Shown here: positions 34,281 through 43,707 of the stretch, piece after piece | Layout: each line of letters begins with the position of its first letter | How positions within the stretch are numbered: the stretch's first letter is position 1 | Source of the DNA: Christiangramia crocea | GTDB taxonomy: Bacteria > Bacteroidota > Bacteroidia > Flavobacteriales > Flavobacteriaceae | Direction: 5' to 3' | DNA length: 64,000 bases | Assembly (NCBI RefSeq): GCF_022410465.1 | Contig: NZ_JAJSON010000024.1 | Coordinates: forward strand, 62,001 to 126,000 | The notes under the pieces: model-generated | Seen by the model: only the letters and a program-made list of their open reading frames with translations | The model's database searches: none | Told to the model about the DNA's origin: nothing | Made by a program: the position numbers and the translations under genes

Positions 34281-36086
34281 ATGGAGCTCTATCTAACCGT
34301 CGCGATAATTATCATTGGCATCATTCTCTTTGTCCGCGATTATTTTTCGATAGATACCACCTCCATCATCATCATGGCTCTTTTTATAGTCTCCGGTGTT
34401 TTAAGTCCGGAAGAGGGCTTTTCCGGTTTCAATCACCCGGCAACCATCACTCTTGGCTGTATGTTTGTTGTGAGTGCCGCGGTATTTAAATCGGGGATCA
34501 TTGATGGATTAAGTGCCAAGCTTATCCAGATCGCACGTATTAATTATTTCCTGGCACTTGTCTCCCTTTGTAGTACTGCAGCGGTTCTTTCGGCTTTCAT
34601 CAACGATTCTGCAGTGGTAGCGATATTCATTCCCGTGGCTTTACTGGTATGTCGCGAAGCTGGGATTAGTCCCTCAAGATTACTGATTCCTATTTCCTTT
34701 TCAGCATTATTTGGAGGCACCTGTACCCTGGTGGGAACCTCCACAAATATCCTGGTAAGCAGTTATGCAGAGAAATTAGGTTCCGATGGTTTTGGGATGT
34801 TCGAATTTTCGCTGGCTGCACTTTGTTTGCTGACTATTGGAATGACTTATATTTTTATCGTAGGGCCTATAATGCTTCCCAAAAGAAGTCTTCCGGAAGA
34901 AGCAGGATTGAAAAAGGAAGCAGAGAAATACATGGCAGAGATCAAACTGCATCAGGAGAGTGATGATGTAAACAGATCTATAGCACAGTCAAAACTGGTG
35001 AACGATTATAAGGTTCAGATCCTGCGAATCAAAAGAAAGCATTACAGGGTTTATGAGATCAACGGGGAGACTGTACTCAGGGAAAATGATCTGGTTCGCA
35101 TTCTTGTAGATCCCGTTAATATGGCGAAACTAAAAGTTAAAAGAGGAGTTTCAGTAATTGGGGACAAAGAAAACATAAGGAATGTTACACCAAATGATAG
35201 AATTCCTTCTAATGACTCCCCCCCGAATGAAGAAAAAAAGGTTTACGAAGTGATGATCCCTTATGGTTCGGAACTTGCGGGCAGATCCATAAAGCAGCTT
35301 AATTTCAGAAGCACCTATTATGCTTCGGTCCTGGCGATACGGCATCGAAAGGAAACTATTACGGAAGATGTTTCAAATGTGGTTCTCAAAGAGGGAGATA
35401 TGATGCTGCTTTTCGCATCCGAAAAGGCCATTTCATTATTAACTTCAGAAAAACTGATCGTAACCCTTTCCGAATATCAGGGAAGAAGAGTGAACTATAA
35501 AAAGGCAATTCCTGCGATTCTTATTGTAATTGGCGTTGTAAGTGCCGCTGCATTTAACATTACTTCAATTCTGATAAGTGCGATGATTGGAAGTCTCCTC
35601 CTGGTTACTTTAACAATACTCAAACCACAGGAAGCCTATGAGGCCATAGAATGGAAGGTGATCTTTATGGTTGCCGGGGTACTCTCTATGGGAAAAGCCC
35701 TGGAAAAGACCGGTGGCTCTGATATTATTTCCCAATATATCTATGAGTCTTTAGGAGATATGGATCCGCGGTGGACTTTAAGTCTTATTTTCCTGTTCAC
35801 CTTTTTGTCTACTAATGTACTTTCTAGCAAAGCCGCTGCTGCGTTAATGACACCCATAGTAATTAGCCTGGCCGCTGCGATGCAGGTTAGTGAGAAACCA
35901 TTTCTCATAGGGGTTATGTTCGCATGTTCGCTTACCTTTATGACCCCGGTTAGCTATCCGGTGAATACGATGGTTTATGCACCAGGAAATTACAGGTTCC
36001 GGGATTTTTTAAAGTTCGGCACACCCCTTAACTTTATCATCTGGATTGCGGCATCATTTTTAATACCAATATTTTTTCCTTTTTAG
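34281..36086 (+). CDS. SLC13-family permease with two TrkA-C domains
   Basis: A 601-residue membrane transporter. Residues ~1-205 hold N-terminal transmembrane helices and the hairpin motif (FINDSAVVAIFIPVAL, GTSTNILVSS). The central ~210-400 region holds two RCK_C/TrkA-C regulatory domains, and ~410-601 the second transmembrane half (FLSTNVLSSKAAAALMTP). Relatives carry dicarboxylates, sulfate or other anions with Na+. It sits outside the sulfur block, and the substrate cannot be inferred. Confidence 0.85.
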   Translation: MELYLTVAIIIIGIILFVRDYFSIDTTSIIIMALFIVSGVLSPEEGFSGFNHPATITLGCMFVVSAAVFKSGIIDGLSAKLIQIARINYFLALVSLCSTAAVLSAFINDSAVVAIFIPVALLVCREAGISPSRLLIPISFSALFGGTCTLVGTSTNILVSSYAEKLGSDGFGMFEFSLAALCLLTIGMTYIFIVGPIMLPKRSLPEEAGLKKEAEKYMAEIKLHQESDDVNRSIAQSKLVNDYKVQILRIKRKHYRVYEINGETVLRENDLVRILVDPVNMAKLKVKRGVSVIGDKENIRNVTPNDRIPSNDSPPNEEKKVYEVMIPYGSELAGRSIKQLNFRSTYYASVLAIRHRKETITEDVSNVVLKEGDMMLLFASEKAISLLTSEKLIVTLSEYQGRRVNYKKAIPAILIVIGVVSAAAFNITSILISAMIGSLLLVTLTILKPQEAYEAIEWKVIFMVAGVLSMGKALEKTGGSDIISQYIYESLGDMDPRWTLSLIFLFTFLSTNVLSSKAAAALMTPIVISLAAAMQVSEKPFLIGVMFACSLTFMTPVSYPVNTMVYAPGNYRFRDFLKFGTPLNFIIWIAASFLIPIFFPF

Positions 36087-36088
36087 CT

Positions 36089-36421
36089 ATGAGAAAAGTA
36101 AAATTACACAACCCATTTAAAACAAGACTGATCGATGAAAAACTGATAAGGGAACATCTTGCGCTGGAACGTACAAAACTGGCCAATGAACGTACCTTGT
36201 TATCATACATCAGAGCTTCCATCTATCTTCTCATAAGCGGACTGGCGTTGCTTCAGATCAAGGAATATCAGGGCATCAGTCTGATGTGGGTAGGTTATCT
36301 GGCTTTATTTATTTGTCTGCTTTTTTTATTAGTGGGAGTTTCCAGATATATTGCACTTGAAAGAAAACTTATGAAATTACTACGTGAGGATAATGATAAT
36401 GACGATTCACATAAAAATTAA
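36089..36421 (+). CDS. DUF202 (YidH-type) membrane protein
   Basis: 110 residues with the DUF202 signature LALERTKLANERTLLSYIRAS followed by two transmembrane segments (SIYLLISGLALL and a second at ~65-88). It starts 2 nt after the permease stop, so the two are probably co-translated. Function unknown. Confidence 0.87.
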   Translation: MRKVKLHNPFKTRLIDEKLIREHLALERTKLANERTLLSYIRASIYLLISGLALLQIKEYQGISLMWVGYLALFICLLFLLVGVSRYIALERKLMKLLREDNDNDDSHKN

Positions 36422-36433
36422 AGGCTAGTTCAG

Positions 36434-36784
36434 GTGCAGCAAATCGTTCATTACTCCCTACATTTTCTGGTTATTGGAATTATCGCCTACCTTTATGATA
36501 AAGAAAACTGGCTGAAATACTGGCTGATTCTGGCTGCTACTATGCTGGTTGATCTGGATCACCTTATGGCCACCCCTATTTTTGACCCTGAAAGATGCGG
36601 AATTGGCTTCCATCCCTTACATTCTGAACTGGCAATTACCGCTTATGTACTTGGAATGATATTCATTAACCACAAAGTGATAAGACTGATCTTTATTGGG
36701 CTATTCTTTCATATGTTAACCGATTTTGTTGACTGTATCTGGACGTACGCCCGTTGCGCACCCTGTCTTCAGGATATATTTTAA
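36434..36784 (+). CDS. DUF6122-like integral membrane protein
   Basis: 116 residues, mostly hydrophobic with about four membrane segments and a conserved acidic/His set (DLDHLM, FHPLHSE, FHMLTDFVDC). The His/Asp pattern recalls small LexA-binding/metal-dependent inner-membrane hydrolase-like proteins (DUF6122). GTG start at 36434, 12 nt after the DUF202 stop. Function unknown. Confidence 0.75.
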   Translation: MQQIVHYSLHFLVIGIIAYLYDKENWLKYWLILAATMLVDLDHLMATPIFDPERCGIGFHPLHSELAITAYVLGMIFINHKVIRLIFIGLFFHMLTDFVDCIWTYARCAPCLQDIF

Positions 36785-36943
36785 GTGGTTGAACCTGCTA
36801 ATTTATAGCATAAAAAATAACTTTTTTTAACTATTCTGTCTCTTGCTTAAACCCCGGTTTTATCTTAAATCTATTATCTTTACTCCCTTGAAAAATTGAG
36901 AATACAATCAACCTAATCTAACCAGGGCAGTAAAATATTTATT

Positions 36944-37558
36944 ATGCATGTAGCCATCGCAGGAAACATTGGTGCAGGAAAAACCACTCTAACTAAATTA
37001 TTAGCAAAACATTATAAATGGGAACCCCATTTTGAGGATGTTCTTGAAAACCCCTATCTGGAGGATTTTTATAACAAAATGGAGCGATGGTCGTTTAACC
37101 TTCAAATCTACTTTCTTAACAGCAGGTTCCGGCAGATCCTTCAAATAAGAGAGAGCGGAAAAAAGATTGTTCAGGACAGAACCATATATGAAGACGCGTA
37201 TATTTTTGCTCCTAACCTTCATGCCATGGGCTTAATGACCAACAGGGATTTTGAGAATTACAAATCTCTATTTGACCTTATGGAAAGCGTGGTTCAGGGA
37301 CCTGATCTTCTTATCTATCTAAGAAGTACTATCCCCAACCTTGTTTCCCAGATTCACAGTCGTGGCAGGGAATATGAAAACTCCATTTCCATAGACTATT
37401 TAAGTCGTTTGAATGAGAGATATGAAGCATGGGTACATACCTATGACAAAGGAAATCTACTAATTATTGACGTTGATAATATTAACTTTGTAAATAATCC
37501 TGAAGATCTGGGGGGTATCATAAACCGGATCGATGGAGAACTACACGGACTTTTTTAA
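36944..37558 (+). CDS. deoxynucleoside kinase
   Basis: 204 residues. P-loop AGNIGAGKTTL (~5-15), the ERS/DRT motif (VQDRTIYEDA) and a C-terminal LID-like Arg region (SRGREYENSI). It phosphorylates deoxynucleosides for salvage; the specificity (dAdo/dGuo/dCyd) cannot be read from sequence. Confidence 0.9.
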   Translation: MHVAIAGNIGAGKTTLTKLLAKHYKWEPHFEDVLENPYLEDFYNKMERWSFNLQIYFLNSRFRQILQIRESGKKIVQDRTIYEDAYIFAPNLHAMGLMTNRDFENYKSLFDLMESVVQGPDLLIYLRSTIPNLVSQIHSRGREYENSISIDYLSRLNERYEAWVHTYDKGNLLIIDVDNINFVNNPEDLGGIINRIDGELHGLF

Positions 37559-37571
37559 CAGTATTGAAATT

Positions 37572-38240
37572 ATGGAATCTACAAAACTAAAAAGACCAAA
37601 ACATAAAGGATCACCAAAGTTGTTTAATAATCCGATCCTTGAGAAACTAACACATACTCACATCTCGATCCCCCTGATAATTTTTGGAATCATTGCCGCA
37701 GCCCTGATCTATTACGGGATCATTGAGAAAGGATTTGAAGTGCCGGAAATGGTCCTGTTATTTTTTGCAGGTCTCTTCTTTTTCACCCTGGTGGAGTATC
37801 TAATGCACAGGTATCTATACCACATCCCGGCAACCACACCTAGAAGACAAAAAATCTCCTATACTATGCACGGGGTTCATCATGATTACCCAAAAGATAA
37901 ATCAAGACTGGCCATGCCGCCCGTTCTAAGCCTTATTATTGCTACGGTATTATTCATTATTTACCGTGCCGTGCTTGGAGATTATGTTTTTGGGTTCTTA
38001 GCAGGATTTCTTATAGGCTATGCTGGTTATCTCGCGGTCCACTATTCGGTACATGCATTCAAGGTGCCTAATAATTTCCTGAAGACTCTCTGGCACCATC
38101 ATAGTATTCATCATTATCGTGAGCCGGACAGGGCATTTGGAGTATCTTCTCCATTATGGGATCATATTTTCAGAACAATGCCCAGACAATCACCTAAGAG
38201 TGAACGTGCAAAGGTAGGCACCAGTATCGATCCCAGTTAG
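37572..38240 (+). CDS. fatty acid hydroxylase superfamily protein
   Basis: 222 residues, a diiron membrane hydroxylase with four transmembrane segments and the His clusters EYLMHRYLYH, HGVHHDYP, HYSVHAF and WHHHSIHHY. It resembles fatty acid 2-hydroxylase, consistent with 2-hydroxylated lipids of Bacteroidota. I take the ATG at 37572, 13 nt after the kinase stop, over an in-frame ATG at 37533 inside the kinase gene. Confidence 0.85.
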   Translation: MESTKLKRPKHKGSPKLFNNPILEKLTHTHISIPLIIFGIIAAALIYYGIIEKGFEVPEMVLLFFAGLFFFTLVEYLMHRYLYHIPATTPRRQKISYTMHGVHHDYPKDKSRLAMPPVLSLIIATVLFIIYRAVLGDYVFGFLAGFLIGYAGYLAVHYSVHAFKVPNNFLKTLWHHHSIHHYREPDRAFGVSSPLWDHIFRTMPRQSPKSERAKVGTSIDPS

Positions 38241-38274
38241 CACATTTCGACGGCTTTCAATGGTACAAGATTAA

Positions 38275-38300
38275 ATATCCCGGACTTCCGGGATCTTTTT
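38275..38300. terminator. terminator between the hydroxylase gene and the App1-like gene
   Basis: ATCCCGG, ACTT, CCGGGAT followed by CTTTTT on the plus strand. It lies between convergent genes. Confidence 0.85.
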
Positions 38301-38311
38301 ATATCAAAACG

Positions 38312-39349
38312 TTACTGAATAAAGCCGTTCTCACGGGCATGCTTTTCGGCTTCATTGGAGTTTTCAGCTAAAAGCACTGGCACAGTATCAAAATTATCGA
38401 TCAGACTCTTTACCCGTTCCATTCTCCTTTTATGCTTTACACTTCTGAGGTATATTGCAAGTATCCTGTCTGAATACTGGGCGGCAATATCGGTATAGAT
38501 ACTTGCATCATGTTCCCCGCTATCACCAATCAGGATAAATTTCAAGTCAGGATAAGTTTTCAGGATATTGGTAATTTCCTTCTGTTTATGAGGCTTTTCG
38601 GGTTTGAGAGTACTTTCAAACGGTGTTCTAAAATCCCTGAGCAGAATTGGTCCTTTGGGGAATTTGTTATAATCCAGGAACAATCTCAGGTACTCATATA
38701 AATTCCACGGACTGTTACTCAAATAAAACATTGGATTCTTATTCTTTCCACTCTTCCCCTTATGAAGCTTTTGATAGAGATCTGGCGCATCCTTTAAGGG
38801 AATACGTTTGTAGGCATTGGTTAAAAGTGAGTTCTTAAGCAGCCGCCATTTTAGAAAAGAAGTGACTCCTGTGTGCAGAATAGTATCATCAATATCGCTT
38901 ATCACTCCAAATTCAGCATCCACCTGTGGCACCAGGAATTCTCCACGGAATGGATTGGCCAGGAGTTCGGTCCTCTCCCCTAACTCATTGCGATAATAAA
39001 TCTCATATTCTACCCAGCCTTCCTCATTAGCATGTTCTGAAAGGTTTTTGTCAATGGTCTTTTTAAAAAGGAAGTAGCCCTCATCGTTAGTCATTTCCCT
39101 TAGGTTTATCTTATCCGGAATTACAAGCTCCATAAGGGCATCAGGAATCTCAAAACTATCGAACTGCTTGTAGGTGTTTTTAATGGTTTTAAAAAAGGAT
39201 TGGTCCTTTACAATTTTAAGCGGCTCATTATCTAAGACTCTTCCTTTTACATATAAATGGGAATAGGTTCCATAACTTCGGTATGGCAGCACATAAACCT
39301 GTTCCAGATTCCGGTAACGGCCAATGATTTTCTTAAAACGTTTGATCAT
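38312..39349 (-). CDS. App1-family (DUF2183) phosphatase-like protein
   Basis: 345 residues. The DxDxT phosphatase motif is in VISDIDDTILHTGVTSF (~160), followed by later haloacid-dehalogenase-like motifs (YLSNSPWN and LIGDSGEHDASIY). Yeast App1 is a phosphatidate phosphatase; the bacterial substrate is unknown. It is a single gene, with the NHEJ operon upstream. Confidence 0.85.
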   Translation of the reverse strand: MIKRFKKIIGRYRNLEQVYVLPYRSYGTYSHLYVKGRVLDNEPLKIVKDQSFFKTIKNTYKQFDSFEIPDALMELVIPDKINLREMTNDEGYFLFKKTIDKNLSEHANEEGWVEYEIYYRNELGERTELLANPFRGEFLVPQVDAEFGVISDIDDTILHTGVTSFLKWRLLKNSLLTNAYKRIPLKDAPDLYQKLHKGKSGKNKNPMFYLSNSPWNLYEYLRLFLDYNKFPKGPILLRDFRTPFESTLKPEKPHKQKEITNILKTYPDLKFILIGDSGEHDASIYTDIAAQYSDRILAIYLRSVKHKRRMERVKSLIDNFDTVPVLLAENSNEAEKHARENGFIQ

Positions 39350-39432
39350 TAAAGTTGACGCTTTGCTTTCAAGTTAGTTCTTATTGTCAAAAGCCTTTGT
39401 TTTAATGCCTAGTTTTATAAAATATTTAATAT

Positions 39433-41850
39433 CTAGAGCTGTTCCAGGCGATACAAGGCTTTTTCCATTTCTATGCTCTCAGAAAGTACTCCTTTAAAAA
39501 TATCTCCTTTTTTATCCAGTCTTGAAGGCATATTCTTAAGAGTAAAATCGGTGATCTTCAATCCCCGTTTCAGTTCCTTCCATTCGACAGGAGCAGAAAC
39601 CGGCGCCGACTTTTTAGGCCTGACACAATAGGGAGCAGCCAACGTCTGACCCCTTCGGTTTTGAAGATAATCCAAATAGATCTTTCCCTTTCTATTCCTC
39701 ACAGTCCTTTCCATACTGGTCAATTTTTTTGTTCTCTCCAAAATGAAATAACAGATAATTTTTGTAAAATCTCTGGCTTCTTCATAAGTGTAATTTGCTC
39801 CAAGGGGCATGTAGATATGAATCCCTCTGGAACCCGTTGTCTTACAATAAGCTTTAATATGAGCCTGGTCCAGGATTTCTTTGGCAACCTTAGCTACTTC
39901 TATCACTTCATCAAAATTATTTTGCTCTGAAGGGTCCAGATCAATAACAGCATAGTCGGGTCTTTCTAAATTCTGGATGCGGGAGTTCCACGGATTTATC
40001 TCGATACATCCTAAATTCGCCATATAAAGCAAGGTAGCTTCATCCTGGCAAAGCATATACTCAATATCCCGATCGCTAGATTTTGAATATATTTTTGTCG
40101 TGTTTATCCATTTTTCAAGTAGGCCCTCATTATCTTTTTGATAAAAACCTTTCTTATTAATCCCGTTCGGATGTCTGTGCAGGTTTTGGGGACGATCTTT
40201 GAGATATGGCAGGATACAATCGGCTACTTTTATATAATAATCTATCAGGTCATATTTTTGCAAACCTGAATCGGGCCAGTAGATCTTATCAAGGTTTGTA
40301 AAATTAATTAACCGGCCGTCGACCTCAAGAGCGTTGGATTTTGATGGCGCTTTTCCCCGACTATTTAGTCCTGTATTTTCGCTTTCTTTTTGAATTTCTA
40401 CAGGAATTTTGTCTTCCCTGAGGCCTTTATAAACAGGATGCCTCATCCGGCCCTTTTTTGTCCATTCTGAAAAAACCACTTCACAAATGAGGTCTGGCTT
40501 TATCCAATTAGCTGCTCTTCCCTTCAGATTAAGTCGACCCTGGAAAGGACTTTCATTGACCTTTAATTTTTCCATTTTTTTCAGCAGAGATCGCTTTTGG
40601 TCAAAAGAAAAACCTGTACCGCAATTCCCCACATAGACCAGTATAGCTTCCTTAAAAACTCCCAGTATCAGAGAGCCAAAAGGAGAGCCTTCAGAATCTG
40701 TGTAACCACAGATCAAAGCTTCCTGACTCTCATGAGCCTTTATTTTCAGCCAGTTCTCACTTCGATAACCCGGAGTATAAACAGAATCGGCCTTTTTGGC
40801 GATCACTCCTTCCATGCCCGCTTCCACGGCCTTATCAAAAAAAGTAGTTCCCATTCCTTCCACATGATCGCAGTAAACCGAAAGGACAGTATCTTCCAGA
40901 ACTTCAGGAATAAGGCTCTTTCTCTCCAGTAACGGGAGTTCCAGCATACTGTGACCATTAAGGAAAAGCATATCAAAAACATAAAACCTCAGACTTCCAC
41001 TGGTGGAAGAATCATAGTTCTGTAATTCCTGAAAAATAGGTATTCCAGTTTCGTCAAGCACTACTACTTCACCATCTAAAATTACATTATGAGGAATGCG
41101 CTCCAGATCTTTTACAAGGTTTGGAAATCTGGAATTATAAGTAATACCATTCCGGGAATGTATAGATACCTTTCCATCCTCAATATTTGCTATCATCCGG
41201 TAGCCATCCCATTTCAACTCATATATCCAGCCTGGTTTGTTGAAAATTTTCTTATGCAGAGTGGCAAGCATTGGCTTTACCGGATCTCCTGAATCCAGTT
41301 CCCGTACTTTAATTTCCTGGGAAAGGTTTTCAGGAATATACAGCTCGGAATCGTAGTCCAGATCTGTAGAATACCTGTCCTTCTTTTTTATTAGTAACCA
41401 TTGGTTCTTTCCTTCTCCCCTGTTAGTAATTATCAGTGAAAACTCTCCTTTTAGCTTCTTTCCGAAGAACTCAATTTTCAGATTTCCATTTTCAAGTTGA
41501 TCTATAAGTTCTCTATTATCCTGTACCGATTTATATATACCTTCATCCCAGATAAACATTTCCCCGGCCCCATAATTCCCCTTCGGTATAGTTCCTTCAA
41601 AATTTAAATATTTAACCGGATGGTCTTCGGTCTGGATAGCCAATCTCTTATCGCCGGGATTCATAGAAGGCCCTTTGGGGACGGCCCAGCTTTTCAGGAC
41701 GCCTTCCATTTCGAGCCGCAGATCATAATGAAGGCGGGTGGCTTTGTGCCGCTGTATCACGAAACGTCCTTTATTTTCGTTGTTTAATTCTGCAGATGGT
41801 TCGGGAGTTTTATTAAAATCCCTTTTTCGCCTGTAGTCTTCAAGTCCCAT
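39433..41850 (-). CDS. ligD: DNA ligase D (PE-ligase-polymerase)
   Basis: About 805 residues in the order 3'-phosphoesterase (~25-180, HYDLRLEMEGVLKSWAVPKG), ATP-dependent ligase (~200-490, lysine motif YELKWDGYRM) and primase-polymerase (~520-805, DLDPSEQN metal site). It repairs double-strand breaks by non-homologous end joining with Ku. The start at 41850 (MGLEDYRRKRDF) matches the family and leaves 4 nt after the Ku stop; an upstream ATG at 41886 overlaps Ku. Confidence 0.95.
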   Translation of the reverse strand: MGLEDYRRKRDFNKTPEPSAELNNENKGRFVIQRHKATRLHYDLRLEMEGVLKSWAVPKGPSMNPGDKRLAIQTEDHPVKYLNFEGTIPKGNYGAGEMFIWDEGIYKSVQDNRELIDQLENGNLKIEFFGKKLKGEFSLIITNRGEGKNQWLLIKKKDRYSTDLDYDSELYIPENLSQEIKVRELDSGDPVKPMLATLHKKIFNKPGWIYELKWDGYRMIANIEDGKVSIHSRNGITYNSRFPNLVKDLERIPHNVILDGEVVVLDETGIPIFQELQNYDSSTSGSLRFYVFDMLFLNGHSMLELPLLERKSLIPEVLEDTVLSVYCDHVEGMGTTFFDKAVEAGMEGVIAKKADSVYTPGYRSENWLKIKAHESQEALICGYTDSEGSPFGSLILGVFKEAILVYVGNCGTGFSFDQKRSLLKKMEKLKVNESPFQGRLNLKGRAANWIKPDLICEVVFSEWTKKGRMRHPVYKGLREDKIPVEIQKESENTGLNSRGKAPSKSNALEVDGRLINFTNLDKIYWPDSGLQKYDLIDYYIKVADCILPYLKDRPQNLHRHPNGINKKGFYQKDNEGLLEKWINTTKIYSKSSDRDIEYMLCQDEATLLYMANLGCIEINPWNSRIQNLERPDYAVIDLDPSEQNNFDEVIEVAKVAKEILDQAHIKAYCKTTGSRGIHIYMPLGANYTYEEARDFTKIICYFILERTKKLTSMERTVRNRKGKIYLDYLQNRRGQTLAAPYCVRPKKSAPVSAPVEWKELKRGLKITDFTLKNMPSRLDKKGDIFKGVLSESIEMEKALYRLEQL

Positions 41851-41854
41851 CGTT

Positions 41855-42631
41855 TCAGGATGCTTTTTTCTTATTCTTTTTTTCAAGACTGGCCTTTAGC
41901 TGGGACATGAGATCTTTTGCGGGAGTAGGTTTGTTTTCAAAGTCATCGGCTTCAGGTTTCTTCCCAGTAGCCTTAGAGTTAATGATCTTCATTAGCTGAT
42001 CGTTATAGATATCCTTGTATTTTTTGAAATCGAAATCGGAAGTATACTGTTCTATCAGGGAGATAGCCATATCAACTTCTTTCTTTTTGATTTTAGTTGT
42101 AGAAAGTTTCAGATCAGATGGATTTCTAATCTCATCGGCAAATCTAATAGTGTGCAGGACCAGTGCGTTCTTGTAAACACCTATCAAACTTAAATGTTCC
42201 TTTTGTCTCATCACAAAAGTGGCCACCCCTTGCTTTCCGGTCTTCTTTAATGCATCTCTCAGGAGATTATAAGATTTACCGCCTTCCTTTTGAGGTTCCA
42301 GGAAATAGGGTTTCTTGAACAAAACATCTGCCACCTGCGATTCATCAATAAACTCTTCAATATCGATGGTCTTACTTTTCTTCATATTAGCCTTTTCGAA
42401 ATCCTCCTTTTCCAGAACTACATAACCATCATCCTTTTTAAATCCCTTTACTATATCTTTCCATTCCACTTCTTTTCCTGTATCCTCGTTCACCCTTTTA
42501 TAGCGAATACGGGCATTGTCCCTTCGGTCCAGCATATCCAGTTCCAGGCGTCTTTCTTCTGAGCCTGAGTATAATTTTACAGGAATAGAAACCAAACCAA
42601 AACTTATAGAACCATTCCAGATAGATCTCAT
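41855..42631 (-). CDS. ku: Ku protein (NHEJ)
   Basis: 258 residues of the bacterial Ku core (MRSIWNGSISFGLVSIPVKLYSG, the standard N-terminus), with a lysine-rich C-terminal tail (KASLEKKNKKKAS). Ku homodimers bind broken DNA ends and recruit LigD, the next gene. Confidence 0.96.
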   Translation of the reverse strand: MRSIWNGSISFGLVSIPVKLYSGSEERRLELDMLDRRDNARIRYKRVNEDTGKEVEWKDIVKGFKKDDGYVVLEKEDFEKANMKKSKTIDIEEFIDESQVADVLFKKPYFLEPQKEGGKSYNLLRDALKKTGKQGVATFVMRQKEHLSLIGVYKNALVLHTIRFADEIRNPSDLKLSTTKIKKKEVDMAISLIEQYTSDFDFKKYKDIYNDQLMKIINSKATGKKPEADDFENKPTPAKDLMSQLKASLEKKNKKKAS

Positions 42632-42632
42632 A

Positions 42633-42881
42633 CTAACGATTTCTAAGAGCCTTTATAAGCTCCTTTTTAGTCATCTCGCTCCTTCCTTCAATTCCTACTT
42701 CCTTGGCCTTCTTATATAGCTCTTCCTTGGTCCTTTCTTCATACTCATCAGCGTGCCCTCCTTTTTTTCCGGATTTAGGATCATTCGCAATGCGCGCTGC
42801 CTTCTCCTTGCTTACTCCCTTATCCCGCAACTCCTCGTATTGTTCATCATTCTTAATCTGTGGTCCATGATCTTTTGCCAT
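42633..42881 (-). CDS. small Rho-N/SAP-like domain protein of the NHEJ operon
   Basis: 82 residues: a highly charged N-terminal segment (GVSKEKAARIANDPKSGKKGG) and a C-terminal helix-extended-loop-helix (TKEELYKKAKEVGIEGRSEMTKKELIKALR) typical of Rho-N/SAP nucleic-acid-binding modules. It ends 1 nt before Ku starts, so the three genes form one operon. A DNA-binding helper role is inferred. Confidence 0.8.
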   Translation of the reverse strand: MAKDHGPQIKNDEQYEELRDKGVSKEKAARIANDPKSGKKGGHADEYEERTKEELYKKAKEVGIEGRSEMTKKELIKALRNR

Positions 42882-43195
42882 AATATTAGTATTTATAGTT
42901 ACTAATTAAAACTACAACATCAGGAATGTTTATAAACCCCATAAAGACCTGATTAACTAGTTTTTAACAACAATACCCTACATATTAAAAGATTATTAGC
43001 AACTGGACGATATCCGGTAAATCTTTACCTCATTTCCCAGCTTAAAAAACTTTAATACTCTATTTACAAATACCCGCTCTTTATGATAATAAGGGGTTAA
43101 ATAAGTTAAATATCTAGTCATTATCGAAGCTTACTTTTAATTTTAGGCGACCATATTAAAATCCAGTTAAATCAAAAAAAGTAGGGGGAATTTTT
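42882..43195. other. 314-bp intergenic region between divergent genes
   Basis: AT-rich spacer between the Rho-N-like gene (minus) and the DUF2383-like gene (plus). It must hold divergent promoters, but I see no convincing TTTG/TAnnTTTG pair, stable hairpin or ORF. Confidence 0.5.
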
Positions 43196-43663
43196 ATGCG
43201 TTTATGGAAGAAAAAAGAGACAATTGAATTACTAGAGAAATTAAGGGTAATGAATTATAAAAGTGCATTTATTTATAAAATTGCCTTTTCAAATGAGAAG
43301 CGATTAATCCTTAGAAATTTCTACCGGAAATTGTATGCGCAAAAACTGGCATTTTTAAAGGACATAGAAAAAAAGATTGATCAGGTTAAAAAGGAGATTT
43401 CTCCTATAGAAGATCCAAAGCTCCTGGCTTTTTATAAGCGACGACGTTGCGAGTTTTCGCAGTTATATTTAAAATATAAATTGAATTATACTTATGCCAA
43501 GGTCTATAAACGGGAATTTAAAAGCTTCAAAAAATATCAGAAGTATCTGTCAAAAATCAATCATGCCTCTGTAAGAGCAGTTCTCCTGGAACATAAACAT
43601 AAAGTAAAAACCAATATAGGCGAAATGAATAACACAGGAATAATGAAGTTTCCTGTGGCATAA
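43196..43663 (+). CDS. basic helical protein, possibly DUF2383-like
   Basis: 155 residues, very rich in Lys, Tyr and Phe and predicted to be all helical. The first half (TIELLEKLRVMNYKSAFIYK) resembles the four-helix-bundle DUF2383 family of stress-linked ferritin-like proteins, but I am not sure. No signal peptide or membrane segment. Function unknown. A strong terminator follows. Confidence 0.7.
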   Translation: MRLWKKKETIELLEKLRVMNYKSAFIYKIAFSNEKRLILRNFYRKLYAQKLAFLKDIEKKIDQVKKEISPIEDPKLLAFYKRRRCEFSQLYLKYKLNYTYAKVYKREFKSFKKYQKYLSKINHASVRAVLLEHKHKVKTNIGEMNNTGIMKFPVA

Positions 43664-43688
43664 AAAAACCCGCCTAAGGCGGGTTTTT
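43662..43688. terminator. bidirectional terminator (DUF2383-like gene / hppA)
   Basis: A-tract, ACCCGCC, TAA loop, GGCGGGT, T-tract: works in both directions between two convergent genes. Confidence 0.92.
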
Positions 43689-43707
43689 ATTGGTATAAAA
43701 CTGAAAA

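Noticed and set aside
41851-41886. An upstream ligD start at 41886
   Set aside because: It overlaps the Ku gene by 32 bp; the start at 41850 gives the family's normal N-terminus.
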